A stretch of DNA of 64,000 nt from Sarcocystis neurona (taxonomy: Eukaryota > Apicomplexa > Conoidasida > Eucoccidiorida > Sarcocystidae): positions 211,496 through 275,495 of the forward strand of contig KL647332.1 of assembly GCA_000727475.1 (NCBI GenBank), given 5' to 3'. Below, one piece after another: positions 11,501 through 26,500 of this stretch. The notes below the pieces were generated by a model, which was given only the letters and a program-made list of their open reading frames with translations, was not told where the DNA came from and did not search any database. How positions within the stretch are numbered: position 1 is the stretch's first letter; every line of letters starts with the position of its first letter. A program made the position numbers and the translations under genes.

Positions 11501-14500
11501 CGGGTTTTAGTTTGCGACCACCTGTAGCGTGTGAACTCGGACGCGAGCCGGTTCGCAGACAGTGAGTGAAGCGTCGGACTGCTATGTGCCACTATTATTG
11601 TCACCCTCGCGACAAGCGTAAAAACGCAGTTGAGACAAAAGTGTTGTCTGACCATCGTAGCGTGTGAGACCGGAGGCGAGCCGGTTTGCAGACAGTGAGT
11701 GAATCGTCGGACTGCAATGTTGCACTACTATTGTCACCCAGGTGACAAGTGTAAAAACGCAGTTGAGGCAAAACTGTTGTCCGCGCGTGAGGCTCTGGAA
11801 GAGTAGAGTTTCTCTAGCTGCTCTAGGATTTTGTAGTGTCTTCACGCATTTGGCCGCCGATCTACACGTCACGGAAGTCGTGACCGCGTTTTTGCTGTTC
11901 AGTGCCGTTTTCTGTTCATTTACAACTTGGGAGAACGAGAAGCAGAAGCACCTGGTGGCGAGACACCTTTAGTTGCAAGCAGTCTGGAGCTTGCCTTCTC
12001 TTGTCCAAGGAGCCACACGGTCACCTGTTCCCTGGCGCCACACCTAACAAAGGCAAGAACAGGCAGCCGTCCTTTTACGTGTCCACAGCTTGTAGACTAA
12101 TTACACCCAACGTATTGAACTACAATTGTGGCGACCCTAAGCACAGTTTTGCCCCTGTGTACTTACAATGCTGCGCGTACCCCGTGCCCTTGTGCGCCTA
12201 CAATGCCGCACGTTCTCCAGCATCCTGACATGATGAACGACTTATTGTTTTCTCTGCCAGGGTGCATTTTCATCCGCTTCCCAGGGCGTAAGTTGTGGAC
12301 GACGCAGACAGACAGTGTTCCTGCTCCCTCCACTCAGTTGACGATAGCAATATCAGGGGGACGGGAAAAACCTGAAACTATTGTTTTCGTAGTCACTGCA
12401 AAGCTCGCACGGCAACGCAAGGTAACTTAATCGTGATGACGAGGACAAGAAAAGCTAGGAACATTGATCAAACTGTATTCTTGGGCAATGAAGTGTCAAA
12501 GCGCTGCACTTCGTGTATGTCGGGGACTGTCGGAGTTGTTGTTTTCTTTGCACAGACAGGACGTGCATCTGGGTAACCGAGAGGTTGATAGACACCGACC
12601 CAACCATGTGAAAAGTACTTTCCGGGATATCCTACTACGATGCCCACGTTACCATTCGTACTTAGAGGATTGACAGCGCTTTCTTGTACAAGCTGCGTTG
12701 GTATCAAGGCAACCACTGTCACTACGCCATTTCCGTTGTCAGTCACACTGCCTTGGGGCAGCCTGCGTCTAAATGCTTCGAGTGAGTGGCCACTTTGCCA
12801 GGTGATTGTTTGATTGCGTACACATGCATGTCTATGCAAGTGCACATACGTGTATATATATATATATATATATATACACGTACATACATACATACATACA
12901 TGCGTTACCTGAATGTTTATAAATGTGTAATGATAATATATGTGTACACATATGTATATGCAAACAGATACACATACACCCATACATATGTGCTGTGCTG
13001 TATGAGTTCTCGAGAGTATTTTTCTCAAGCAGAACCATGTGCAGGTGACGTCCGTACATACTCGTGGTCTACCACCAGCTTCTATGGTGAATTGGGCGTG
13101 AGATTTGAGAATAGATATTTGAGAATGTGAAAATGTCCTGCCGAAGCAAGCGGAGCAAGTAGGAAATCTCAACCAAAGCTTGAGCATAGTTTCACACCGA
13201 GTGACAGGGCAAGAATATAGACGACACGAAAGGACAAGCGTCGGCCTGTACTGACTGCGTGGTTTTCTCTTACAAAGGCAGTCAGAGAAAGCAGAGAGCA
13301 CGTCAGAAGGAGAATTTGAGGTGCACTAGCTCGGTGGCCACCGAAGATGGTCACACTTGATCAAGATACGGAAAGACTGACACAAAATAAGCAGATGTGG
13401 CTAGCTGCCTGCGTTTCTGCGGAGCCACGCTCCGCAAGGTGCACCGCCGGAAAGTGTCATGGACAGAGGCTTCCAACTGAAGTCAGGTATTGTACGCAAC
13501 CTAGAGCACGTTCGACGAAGTGCTAAAGCAGGTGATCGAACAATGACGTCCGTTGGCCGGCGCATTAATTCGCTACTCGGTTTCTTTCTTTGTAGGTCTC
13601 CCATAGACACCAAGGAGGTAGCCTGGAGGACGTTCCGCTGGTAGGCCGTGAGTGACATTTGCTAGTCGTATTCTGGAGGACGGCTGACCACGTTGGTTCT
13701 CTAGTTACTACAGGGTGGTTCGGCTGTGTTGACGTGTAAGAGAGCCAGGATGAACACATCTTTAAGGATGCTTGCAACGCCAACGGATGGTTCTCTGTCA
13801 TTCTCGTGTATTCACTGTAAGTTCACACGCGTTGTGGCGTGAATCGTCGAGGGCTTACAAAGGAGTGAGATATAAGGATCCTGCACTCTCATGTGGCATA
13901 CACAGGGGGCGAAAGAGAAAGTAAGCGTACCTCGCCGCCTACTTCGTGCTGTTCATCCTTATGTTAAGCTGGCCCTTCGTGCGGCTGTTGCTCCTTGCAC
14001 TGTCCAAAGGCGGCGGTGCTGGGTGGAGAGCGCATTCGAGGAAAAGTGCTGACGGAGTGGCTGCTCAAGCTCATCTGACGAAACCTGTCAACTCGAGTAT
14101 GTTACTCAAGAAAGCGAAAAGCGGCGACTGAAGAAGAATCTCAAGAGAAAGTTTGCTTCACTTTCATTGCTCACTGCCGTCCCTTAATGCAGACAGCCTT
14201 GTATGTGGCAGTACGCGGACCGGGAACTGACAAAACCTATTCGGCAATTACCACGTCCCGAAAATAATAGCCTTCGGTGTTTTCCGCGTAGTCTCAACCA
14301 TTAGCTAGGGGCCAGCAAGGATAACAAACCTGTTGCTGCTTTAGGGGACGACTTCAGGGCCTGCTTACAGTTGTAATACTGCTTATTAAGAACGAGTTAT
14401 GCGTGCAGCGTCGTGAATTTTGAAGATGCCGAAATACGACGCTCAAAGACACCCGCACCCACTACCAGACGTTCGTGCCTGCACCTGGGGGAACAGTCAC

Positions 14501-17500
14501 CTCTCCTTGTCACTGATGTCAGATCCTTGACCGGTGTCGTATTACTTGGGCAACGACGGTCCAGTGAATCACAATGAGTCTTCCACGGATATCGAGTGCC
14601 ACGCACTCTGCAGCAACACGAAAACATAAGAAAAAGCAGACGGTACCGTAGAAAAGTTTCCAGATCATGCCTGTAGTCGTCGTGCTACTGCTCTCACGCG
14701 TGGTCATGTGTCGCAGGTGACACAACGCCACACTACGCAGGTGTAGGCTGTTTACCAGTGATAAGCTATTGCAAGCTGTAGATCAACAATGATAGTCGCA
14801 CGGAACTGCGAAGCTGCATAAGAGTCCTGCTGAGAGACAGTAACTCTGACAGCAGTGACCATTCCGTGGTGGACAGATCTGGCTGGTACACGTCAGACCA
14901 CATCAACCGTTTTTTTGCCAAACAGTTGAAGGGAAAACTCCCAAAATGCTCTTCTTGAGTTTTCCTCCACGTTGCTTGCTTGTCGTGTCCTCTACCGGTA
15001 CAGCTGATAGTCTACAGCTGAAGAGCCGCGTGGCACACCCGTTTTTAACACAGTCTTCAACAAAATAAAGAAGGCAGCGTTGCACTACTCGAGGCACTCT
15101 CCACATGAAAAAGCCGCTCTTGTAGGATCATTTCTAAACGGGCTTCTAAGTGAAAAAACAAAGTTGTTCACTAAGGGTGAGACCCCCTAGAGTTAACGTA
15201 TTGCACGCCAGGCAGACCAAGGTCGAGAATACACAGTAAGTGCATACGTGTGAACTCTATTCACACTTCGGCATCGCTCTCTCTCTCTCTATATATATAC
15301 GTATACACATATCTATATATATACATATATATATATATATATGCATATGAAACCCCTTACGCCGGAGCGTGAATTAGGGTAATCGCTTGCGTTCTGCTAG
15401 TCCCTCAAGTGCTGAAACAGTCATATGGCGCCGCCGCCTTTTTTTACTCCACACCTGCACGAGATTCCTGACTTTGTGAGTGATTCGACGCATTCATCGC
15501 CTTTCATATTCACAGGTGCTGGGCTCTCCCGGCTCTGCCATTGACTATACATTGGTTTGTGTGATTGTGAATTTTTTACAGATTAATACCTTAATGGTGA
15601 GTAGCTAGCGTATGAGCTGTTCCAGAAAGAAAGTTCCTCAGCTGTGGGCTCAACAGACCTGAGACTGCAGCTTGCGAGCACGTGTAGTCGCCAGCAGAGA
15701 ATCTTGTTTGCCGTGCACCGGGCGCAAGATTCCAAAGGTTCTGAGTTGACCCACGGGGGCAGGTCCGCGAATTCTCTCATGTCTCCAAGAGATCTTGTTT
15801 ACATCGTGACGCAGTCCCAGGCGGTAAGCGTGACACTACATCAGGAAAGAACACTAGGACTCCACGCCGACATTTGACAGGAAGCAACACGCAAGGAAAG
15901 AGTGCTACATTGCTGAAAAAAGCTTACGCGATGAGCGGAGGCAGGCGGCTGTCACAGGGAAGGCATCTCGCTTTGAATTGCATGGATCTGAATGTAAGCT
16001 TGGTGCCCACCTGCGAGCCCTTTTGCTGGTGAGGGCTGCCAGCGAAGCTCAGTCCTTCACACATTTCTGCATGACTACCTTCAGGGCAAAGCTGTCGGCA
16101 GCACGGCAGCTTGACACGGGTGTCTGCTTTTGTTATCAGCTCAGCTACCAGGGCGCTTTCCCTTCTTCTTTGCTCGCCGGGACACAGTTGTGATGCTGTC
16201 GAGTAGAATTACCCCACAGACACGTCGTGCTAGTGACAGGGCGTGAAACATCGAAGCGCGAAGTCATTGTAGCTACTACCGAAGTCCAGCGTGGCAGTTT
16301 CACGTCAGAGATGTGCGTGAAGGCTGTTTTCGTGCGCCGATATTGAGTTGTGCCGTTTTGTTGGTTTTTCGAGCACTGCAGAGGTCCACTTCAGCTGCAC
16401 GTGGCCGTCTTGACGCTTCAGGCTGTAAGAACTGCTTTTAAAGCCGAACACGTTCTCCGCCACGTTTCCCGCGTGGCGTTGTCTTTGGCGAAATACGCCA
16501 GAAATGTTCGGGTGCCTCGCGAGCCCGGACCCCGTTCAGCAAAGGACTGACTAGACACAGAGGATATGTACGCGAGAAGTCGTGCGCACAGGCCCGCGGC
16601 TCACCTACCAGCTTGCACTGTCCGATATGTCAAGACGACAGCACGTATATTATGCCATTGCCTCTGCCGATCCGGCGTGTGCAAATACTTCCTTGACACG
16701 GTGCACACGCGCGCCAATATATTCGGTGGTCAAAGAACAACATTTAACGTCTATGTCAACGCTCGTGATTTCCGCGTGTTAAGTATGTGCCGTCTCTGCA
16801 TTTGCAGCATCGGGGACTGCTTGGGCGCAGATGTGGCCTTGGGAAAATTTCTGCCGCATTTCCACTTCTGGGGGTGGTGTGTACTGCACACGTAGTGGTC
16901 CTGATCGCTCACATGCCCCGCACCTCCACAAGTAAATACTCAAGTGCCTCCTGCGAAATACAACTAGCCTGTTCGCTCGCTTATGACGTGTAGCTGAACA
17001 TGTGGGCGCTCTACGTGAAAGCACAAGCAAAACGACTCTGGTCTTCAGCTTGTATGTTTCACCGCCACAGTACAGCGCGTGTAAAGACGTAGAGACCTGC
17101 TCATTTCGGTACTTGAGGGTCACCCATTTTTCGAGCCACGCCCTTATTTCCAGTGCCACCAGCACCGAGACACGTGTGGAACCTCCGCATGCACTCTCAT
17201 TCGACAAGCCACAAACGTGTTGATTTCGAACACACACACCAAGTTGGTAGGTTTCCAGACACGAAAGAAACAGTGCTAGGTTTTCCGTTCGGCGGCCTCC
17301 TTGCTGTGCCAGAGGACATGCCCAATTGAAAGCGCATGTTTTGTACTAACGTACAAAAGAGAGGATCGCGATTGTAGAAGCGTTAAGTGAACTACTGGGT
17401 AAGAATCGTGTAGAAAAAGCAGACACGTACGAACTTAGCGTCTTTTTAGAAACGGAACGTTGTGTGGTCCGTTTTGATTGGGCAAGCGCAAGAAAGCTCC

Positions 17501-20500
17501 TGCGGCACTAAGCCTTATGCTTTGTGGTACACTGGAGTGGCTTCTGCGGTCTAGAACGTGGTAGTTGGAAGAAAGGTATGCGCGTGGCGCTGGAACATTG
17601 CGATTGCTTGTGAGGAAGACGAAGTCCGTGGTCCATGCAGAATAGGGGAGCACTCGCGTCAAGCTGTCCGCGGGAGATTCAGATAATAACGACACTGAGT
17701 ATCAGGTGGTTTGTTGTTCTGAAACTGGGTCATTCATAAGTATCTTTTTGAGAGCCTTATCTGCTAGTTGGACTACTGATATAGAGAACTGTACGCTCCC
17801 CTTGTTTTTGTCATTGCGCTAGTGGATTGATCCTTGACCCCGTACCTCCTCATGTACATTTGCGAGGACTGGCGTGGCACCCTGACTTATCCGTCCTCGT
17901 GCCCGATCTGGTACATCGATGTTCTTTTCTGACCCCTGTAAACAACGACCTACGGAACCTATAGCGACTCGATTCGTACTGCTCGGAACCACAAGATGTC
18001 CCTCCTCTGAGGCTGGGCGTACATGAAGTTCGATTGTGGTGAACGTGAAAGATTGTAAGTCACGGGCGTACTGTGCCAGTCGAGTACAGCCGCAGTAGTG
18101 TAGGCCTCCTGTGGCAGAGGTAAGGCGTGACAAGCATCCAAGGTAAGACACAGTGTACGTACATGTATATATATATATATGGCTGTGGCCTCTGGAAAAA
18201 CTTGTATTATCTACATCTCGCCTTGTTCATTTGGCATTGTATCTGGCGGCAGTGCGTTGATGACATGGGCACTTACAAGCTCAGCACCTGCGAGGGCCCT
18301 GCAGACACAATCCTCTGCAGAGGCGTGTCAGGAGGCACACGAGTTGGAGCGACGTAGTGGCTTACGTCGGCACTGTTTTACAGGTTCGTGTACAACCGCA
18401 ACAAACTATGAAGGCCAGCGGGAATGCACCTATTAGCTGTGTTCATCTACCGGCTGTGGAACCGCACCGAAGTATCCTACATTCACGTGGTGTAGCAGTC
18501 GGTTTTGTGTTGCAAAGGAGTACTCAAAGCCGCGCCAATCCTCAACGACTTTCAGGTGGTAGGCGCAGACACGTGGCTGCGACTCGTCGAAGGCAAGGAC
18601 AGCCTTCACCTTCTCGCAGAGAAGCCTTGCACGGTCCTCATACACCAGGCAAGATCGAGTGAATTCGGTCGTTTCTCTCAGCATACAATCACGGTAGTTG
18701 TTTTGGACATCCATTTGTACAGTCGGTAAGCCGCCTGTCCTGGGCTTGTCGCGCCACTCAGCCAGTTGCCGTGCCGTCAGCCAGATTGGTCATTTAGTAT
18801 TGCAGCCCGCCCTAGTGTGCAAGGAATGGCGACTGGTCACAGGCTTCTAACCCGCGCACTGAAGAAAACTGTTTTCACGCAGAACGAGTGATAGGTAAAC
18901 ATATCGCCCCCGGCTGCGACAAAAAAACATGTTTCACTGCGTCTCCGCACCTTGTACTTTGCAAAGGCGAACACTGTTATTAACGCCATGCATTTTTCGT
19001 TAGCTGGCAAAGCGGTGCAATTCACCTTCTGGGGAAGCGAGATTTGCTAGAGGTCAGAGACGCAAACAGAACGCGTCGCAAGAAAATCGTTCGTGTGATT
19101 TAGCAGAGAGTTTTTAGACAGCATGAAACACTCCGCCAGAGACGTGTAGTATCAAAGGTGGAGCTACGACCGTTTCACTTTGTGTCGTATCCGTAGACTT
19201 CATCTTCAATCCTATACTACGTATCTCAGAGCTGCGTTAGTGCGCCTGGAGGGGTGGCAAAAGAATGAGCGCAGAGCTCCTTTCGATCTTAGGTTTATGC
19301 CGTTGCCGAATTGATACTACTGGCTAGTCCTTGATAGATGCCATTGTGCGAGCTTCATCGACGCTTGCGTTTTGTTTTTCAGCCAGTACGTAGTCGTTGT
19401 TTCCCGTCTTGCCCCTGCCGTCACAAGAAGAATGCTTTGCGTTGTGTCGTCAGACGTCTGCGCTAAGTGACATATCATTTCTCCTCAGGTGGAGACACGA
19501 AATATTGCAACGAACTGCTACGGGGCGTGAAGTCAGAGAGATCTTCAAATATGGAATACTGCCAACCTTCTCGTTGCACATCAGGACTGTGGGTGCCGGA
19601 AACGCGGTAAAGTGACACCTGAGAAGGACGGAGGCGTTCGAAGGCGCTTTTGCAGGCCCGTGCACGTGTTCTTCCACAGGCGACACCGATCAGGCCTCTG
19701 TATTTAGGCAGAAAGAGACGCTAGTGGAACTAAAGCCTGTGTCAGTCGTCTGCACTGGGTCGAAATTGTAAGGTATACTATTCTTCCAGAAAAATAAGGG
19801 TCGACACGCCTACCCTTCGAAAAAAGCTTGTAGGTGTCTGCGAAGACTTGAAGTGTTTGCTCTGCGGGGAGCGCGGAAATAGGGATCTCTGAAGTTACAC
19901 AGTCACACTGCTCTAACACCAGTTGCATCTCGAAGTACGGATTTGACGAACGGTATAATGCAGTTAGTGAGAAAGACTTGCCTTGCTGCTACCTGATGGC
20001 AGGCGTCCATCAGCGCAGCAAGCAAAAAAGCAGACAAGAGACGCTTGACGCACTTCAATGCGATTGTACACAGCAAACAAGACGTGAGAGTGTACATCAT
20101 CTTCCGGACCACGACCAGCACCACCAGACGTCACGCTTTTGCCTTTGTTATCCGGAAGTCGCAGATGCTTAACAAGTTGCTGAATCTATCCTTTATCACG
20201 GCTGCAGGTCGATCCGAAAGTAAGACCATAAGATATCTCATTGACTCGGCAGGGGCTTAGTGCTCTTTTTTAGAGGCGTAGCTTTTTGTCTGCTACCGAC
20301 ATCCAGCACGTACGTTCTCACAGCAGTGGTCGCTTTGCGTGTGACTGCTTCAAGCGAGTAAGTGGCAGCTTCAGCGTTTGGGGCAGCACTTCTCCACGTC
20401 GTGGCGTTTTCACTGCGCCCCGGCTTTTCACGTTAAGCCTCAGAAGTACTTGCTGCAGGCTACGAGCCACTTAACGGCTTTTGACGTTAAGTCTCAGAAA

Positions 20501-23500
20501 TACTTACTGCACGCTATGGGCCACTGTTTCATCAAGCATGTGTTCCTCTGCGGCTGTGGCGAACTTTCAAAAGTGGTGCGAGATAAATGCTACCATTTCA
20601 GCGTATATGTTTCACCGTTCAGTAACGCCTAGTGCAATACCTTTGGGTGAGTGCACGTCTGCATCTCGTGCCCGCATCAGAAACATCAAACAATCAACAA
20701 CTTTCACAGAGGTCCATTCCTCGGATGCAGGCGGCTCGCGTGCCTCACGTGCATCAGTCCGTGAGTAGCGACATAGTGCGCATGGATGTGTAGGAGGGAA
20801 GTAACGGAGACAGCTGAGTTTCTTTCTTAGAGACGCATCATGTAAGCATCCACGCGTTTTGTTAGCTGATCCAGCATCGTTCGAACGGAGGCTCGGAAGA
20901 CGTTTCCGCCCGCGCGCCGCAAGGGGCGAGCTGGTGGCAGCGCTCCAAACAGCGGACGGGAATGTTTCGCTTATGGTCAGGCCCAACACCTATAGAAAGC
21001 TTTGTGTGTTCCTCCTAACTTTCAGGCGGAGCTGCTGAAAACGGTAAGTCAAAAGACCCCGCTCAGCGTGCCTGTGGCAGTCGGCGTCTTCCAGCAATAA
21101 AGACTCTGCACAGTAGCCGAGTTGTATGCTTCTCAAAGCTGACAGGCGCTAGCAAAATGCATCCAGTCTTACTTCCCTATCAAAGTGCATTCAGCCTTGC
21201 TTCCCTGTACCAGAAACGGAGTACAGGTTGCCGAAGTGATGTCGTGTTTTTGCAATGGAGACTGAGTAGAGGTAGCCGTTTCTTTGTCGTCGCTTCTGTC
21301 CTAAAGCTCGTACGTTATCCTAAGCGGCGTTCCGCTGGCAACGGTCCGAGGTCTTCGGCGAACTTGCTCGCGCGGGCGTGATATTAATGCTTCTACAGAA
21401 ACGTTTTTGTTCGACTGATTTAGGGAGACGTCGTAAGCGAAATTCTTCTACATTGTGCTTGTTAGGCGCAGACGGGACTCACTACCTGCGGCGCGTGTAG
21501 CCGATGGGGGGTGAAATACAACCCTATGAAGTAGTGGCCCCCTTCGGCTTTGTGTTGTACCCCTCACTGCGGCTATTGTGGCATTTCAGACTAATGCCTG
21601 GTCAGTCGGCGTGCGCACGTCAACGATGAGCCAACAGGTGGTACGTGCATCTTTTTTTGGACCTTGCTCCGGTGATCTTACTTTTGTAGCGGATCCAAGC
21701 TGAAGGGTGTGGTGGTGACGTGCTACGAAGACAGGCTTCTTCTAATACGAGTCACTTCTAACGATTAAGACCTTGTGCAGAACCAAAAACACCCATTGAG
21801 CCGTGTACCACTCTCGGACCGTTCACAAAAGGCGACATGTTTGCGATTACATTGTTCATATTAGGCCAACTACGTAAGTCTTCCTGATAGCCATGTTCGA
21901 TTGTGTGTGAGAATGTTCTGATATAGGGACGTCCTTAATCGTGCACACAGCGGAGTCGACAGTACATCCCTGCTTTCGTATATGGGTGCATACACAAACG
22001 TCTGTACAGGTTGCCTTGACTTGCTGTCATATGCAGTAGCGACGTTCCCGTTCTCGCATACCGCTTAGTCTTGTTGCTACAGCGTTCAAGTTGGGCTTGG
22101 CACACTGCGGGCAGGGGAAAGCAGAAATTTCTTAAGTATATCAGACTGCTTCAATTCAAAGCCTGTAAGCGTAGCCGTGGAGCCGAAGAAAAGCTTTTTT
22201 TTTCAGTATCTGAAGGCAGAAGTAGACGGCAGCAGACGTGCAAGAGGACTCTGTCACAAAGATCTGGGGAGAACACACCTCTCGCGCTATAGGTGCGCTT
22301 GTAAGGACAACGAATTCTTGACTTGCCCTTTTGCTGCACACCGGAGACATCAACGAGGAACTCACTCCCCGCATGCATGCAAGAAGGGTCAAAAAGCGGC
22401 TGTAGGCTGAGAGGCATCGTGACAGCTTCATGCCCATCAAGGGGTGGACTACATCATCACAGTTACAGCATATTCCACGAGTTTATCCGGGTTAAAGCCG
22501 CTTGGGTGCCGACGGGGTACAATGAAATCTGTTACGCATTTGTTTTCTTCTCGCCCGTAAAGTGTCTGGAAGACAACAAATCGACGGCGTGAGTGCTCGG
22601 CGGTCGTGCCCGTACAACAACTTTTCTCTCTGCGGTGTGCGACTGAAAGAAACCTGTGTCTGCGGCGGGGAGTTAGTTGACTGGATCAGACCGGAATGAC
22701 TAGAAGCATTTTTCCAACACAGCTGCAGGCTGTAAGAGTTGCTGTAACGTGTCCCACATCTGTGCTTCGGAAGATGTGTGCGAATTTGAGCAGCTCCCGC
22801 AAGGGAATACTTAAGCCCGCAGTGCATTTCCACTTTGACAGCGGTGCCGTGAAGCACTCTTTTCAGTGCTGCAGACACCTGGTGTAGGGGAACCGTGTGG
22901 CTCCTTGGCATCAACAGGCCGTACGTGCGCACCAGGGCGACTTGCGTGGAGGTTTGTAGGCAGCAACGTTCCTCGAGTGCAGCTACGAAGGACAAACTGT
23001 ATTGAACGGTCCACAACGCAGCAGCTTTTCACAGTATTCTGCCTACGTCAGCGTTCGTTTGTCAAGCTCGTGAGTGACAACAGTGGCACTCGTAACGTTT
23101 GGCACAGAAAGCTTACGGCTACCCGTTGGCTTTTATAGAAATTTGTTTCGCGGACTGACTATACAACTCACAAGCTACGTGTCGTCAATCTCAGGCGGTA
23201 GGAGGAGGAGCTTCACTCCATACGATACGAGGTTGACATTTTGAAAAGCATCTTCGGCGCAGCGCAGTGTTCGTTCATTTTGGCCTCTTCACACACTGGG
23301 GCAGGATATCATTTTTTTGAGTTCTCAGCGATGCGCGCACGTAACTACGGAGTGGAGACAACTGACAGTCCGTAGGTCCCGCTGTCTAACGGGCGCACTT
23401 GCACGCGTCAGAATGCGAGGTTACAGCGCTTTCGAATAGTTTAAGCCGACACAGCCATCGAGGCTGCGGAAGAAGGCGCTGAGAGAAACATGTCGGGTTA

Positions 23501-26500
23501 TCAAGAACCCTGAACGCATTCAGAATTGGAGAAATTTCGTCACTGTAGCGGTTTCTTGCTGTTTTGAATGCGCGAGCAGGCAGCCTTCTCATAAAAACGG
23601 AACGACGCCGACACTATCGTCGATTTGCAGTTTCCGTATGCACCGTACCACGCAACTCGACACAGCTAGTGAGTTCATTTCTGCAAGGATGGCCCCTACG
23701 TTAAAATATGGCTCCCTACAAAGTCAAACGGCGCCCCGCTGTCGACGCATCAAAATACCATAAACGCATATGTGCTGTAGGGAGTGAGCGTCAGCCCCGC
23801 GTACTCTTCGCCAGAGTAGGGGTTTCGCACAACGTGTGCATTTACGTATTAGGTGGAAACGTGCTCAGGACGCTTGCGTGTGCAGCAGATACGGTTTGCA
23901 GATACCCTGTGAGCAGGACCTACTTGACTTGGACTTGAGACGGGCTGCTCATCACTACGTCTTCCACAAGTGAGGAGAAAGTTATGCTAAACAGCGGTGT
24001 TGCCACGCCCTCGAGTAGAGAGCTCCTCCTCAGGGCCGAAGGCATGTGAAAGCAAAATAGCACTAGTCGGACACTGAGCTACTCAGCTGAAGGCGCCCGA
24101 GAGATGAATTGGAGGCCTGTTTTTGCGCCTACCTGCCGATCCGAGTGCGCGTTCATCATGCGTCTTCACGGATGTCCGAAGACGGCGTCTGACATCTTCG
24201 CCCGTCAGTACCCGTTTGCGGGGTGGCGTGTAACTTGACACAGATAGTGAGTTGATTCTCCGAGCTTGACATCTACACGAAGCAGTAGCTGTCCGTAAAT
24301 CAACGGAGCGCGCCGCGCCTCAACGCAGTGAAAACCAATTATTGTCTTAATTAAGTATTTAACTAATAATTAATCAATAATTAGTTAACTAATTATTATT
24401 CATTCACGACCTAGGTCGTAGGTGCCATTCGTACGAACTGTTCTAACGGGTGTGGAGTATGCGTAGGCTGCGCATAAGTAGAGACAGTGGAAACTTACTG
24501 AGGCTGCTTACGTGCGCGTGCTTCTTAACCTTGAGAGGCCTGAGGGAAGCGAGGTCTGCGATACCGTGGTGGTCATGCACTTCAGCTAAGCGAACGCACT
24601 CGCTGTCAGATGGCCCGTTTACATACGGAGATGAAGAGAAGAGCATGCTTCTTTCGGGGGCGTAGCTGGTAAGGAGCAGACATAAATGTCATTGACTAAC
24701 CCTTTGCACGGGTTGCAGTGTTGGTGGCAAGGCACACTCTTCACGGTAGTCTCAAGTGGTTCTAAAACAAGGTTTTTATCAAAGGACTTTGCACCTGGCT
24801 TGCATTTCTCACTTTCTGCTTGATGGCGAAATTATTCAAGAGCAGATTTGACCTATGGTCAAACATCTGCCTGGAATTCTCCGCATTTACAAGTTTCAAG
24901 CTGCGCAGGCAGCAACCTTTGTCATCGTCCCTTTCTTTCAAACAAGAGGCAGCTCGGTGAAATCCCTCGATGCCTCTTCCGGGGCTTGCACTACGCCGCG
25001 ACAACCGGCCTGCGTCCAAGGACTGGGTGTGGATACCATCGGTCGCCTGAGCACAACTGAGAACGCATTGCGGGAAAGGCGCTCCGGATAAGTATTGGTG
25101 CGTGTCCACCGGCACCGTCTAATCCTCCTTAAGATCCAACCTGCTAGTTCTTCTTCCTTAGCTGTACCGTACGAGTCAACGTGTGCTTTGTCCGCACTTG
25201 AGAAGTGTGGCGCAGGCCAGGCTCGATCGTTCCCGCCCGTTCCAGGGGGTACGTGTCACGCAGCTAACGTTTTGTCGAATAGTATTTTTGTCTTCGACAC
25301 AGACACTCGCTTCAGACGACTTCGAGGATGTCGAAATATTTGCTAACGGTAGTTGATGTGGAGGCACCGCACAACGTTGAACATTAAGGAAGTACGCCAA
25401 TAACAAGCGGCGATTCTTGCAAGCTCAGCCAAATCACTGCTTGGGGTCGGATTAGATACACTATTGTGCTAGTCTACAAGTCTCAGCCTTATCGCTGCGT
25501 CGAATCCGATTAGAATCACTGTAGCGCTGGTGTAGAAGTCTGCGTAAATTGTGGTTCGGCAGGGTGGCGGATCCTCTCTGACAGTGCACAGCGTGTGTAG
25601 CTCACTTAGTACTGCCACCAGGCTACGCGTATCCTTGGAAGGCTTAGAAGAAAAGCGAACATAACCTGACAAAGAGGCTGTGACCTACGTCCCTTTCCGC
25701 TACCAGCTCGTGAGCATATGGCCGGAACTCGCTTGTCGTGACAGCTCTGTTTGAACAGCTTGTGGATTCTTTTAAGTCACTGCCAGGGGGTCTGACCGGG
25801 GTGCCGGGCACTACTCGTTCAAATCTGTGCCGCTTCCTCAGGAGTAGAAATTCAGGTACCGCCGTTACTGTGTAAACACTTTGTAGGGTTTACGGAAATG
25901 CGCGCTTCGGAAAACCGTTGCGATTATCACCAGAAATCTGGACAATGAAGTGCTTCGCAAAAACTAGATACGGTTCACGGGTATTTTAAGGAGCGTTCGC
26001 CTGGATGCACGTGTAGCGCTGCGGCAGCGCAATCAACGACGTCTGTAGGCGGTACATGGCGAACCGAGCTTCCTGGTGCCCAGGGAAGAAACTACCCACA
26101 CCATTTCCACACGTTTTCCCCGGTAGCCTTGTTTAACCTGGGTTGCACTGCAATTTAAAATCTCAGTATGTGAGGAAAATCACCTACAGAGGGTTCAAAC
26201 ACGCCATTTGCTGTTCGTGCGGCTTAAACGTAGACTTTACCAGCTAGGGATCCTTAGCGGCTGCCGAAACGCAGCAACGCTCCAAGATGTCGTGGTGAGC
26301 TGAGTCCCGATGTATACGATGTCCAAAGTTCCCTTGCGCGCTTTGTCTTCGTTCCTTGGAGATGGTCAAACACGCGTTCCAAGACTTATCGGAATCCAGA
26401 GTGCTTCTACGAACGCTATTGGAATAGTGCTCATGCCTTTGAACTCACTTACATCTCACTATAGAGCTGTAGGAGATCACTTGAGGTACACGTGTTTCAG

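Noticed and set aside
12468..13301. 834-nt open frame on the minus strand with a natural-looking carboxy-terminal half
   Set aside because: Its middle is the TA/CATA microsatellite, it lies antisense to the plus-strand array, and I recognise no motif. Probably chance, though a short minus-strand exon at 12468-12770 is not excluded.
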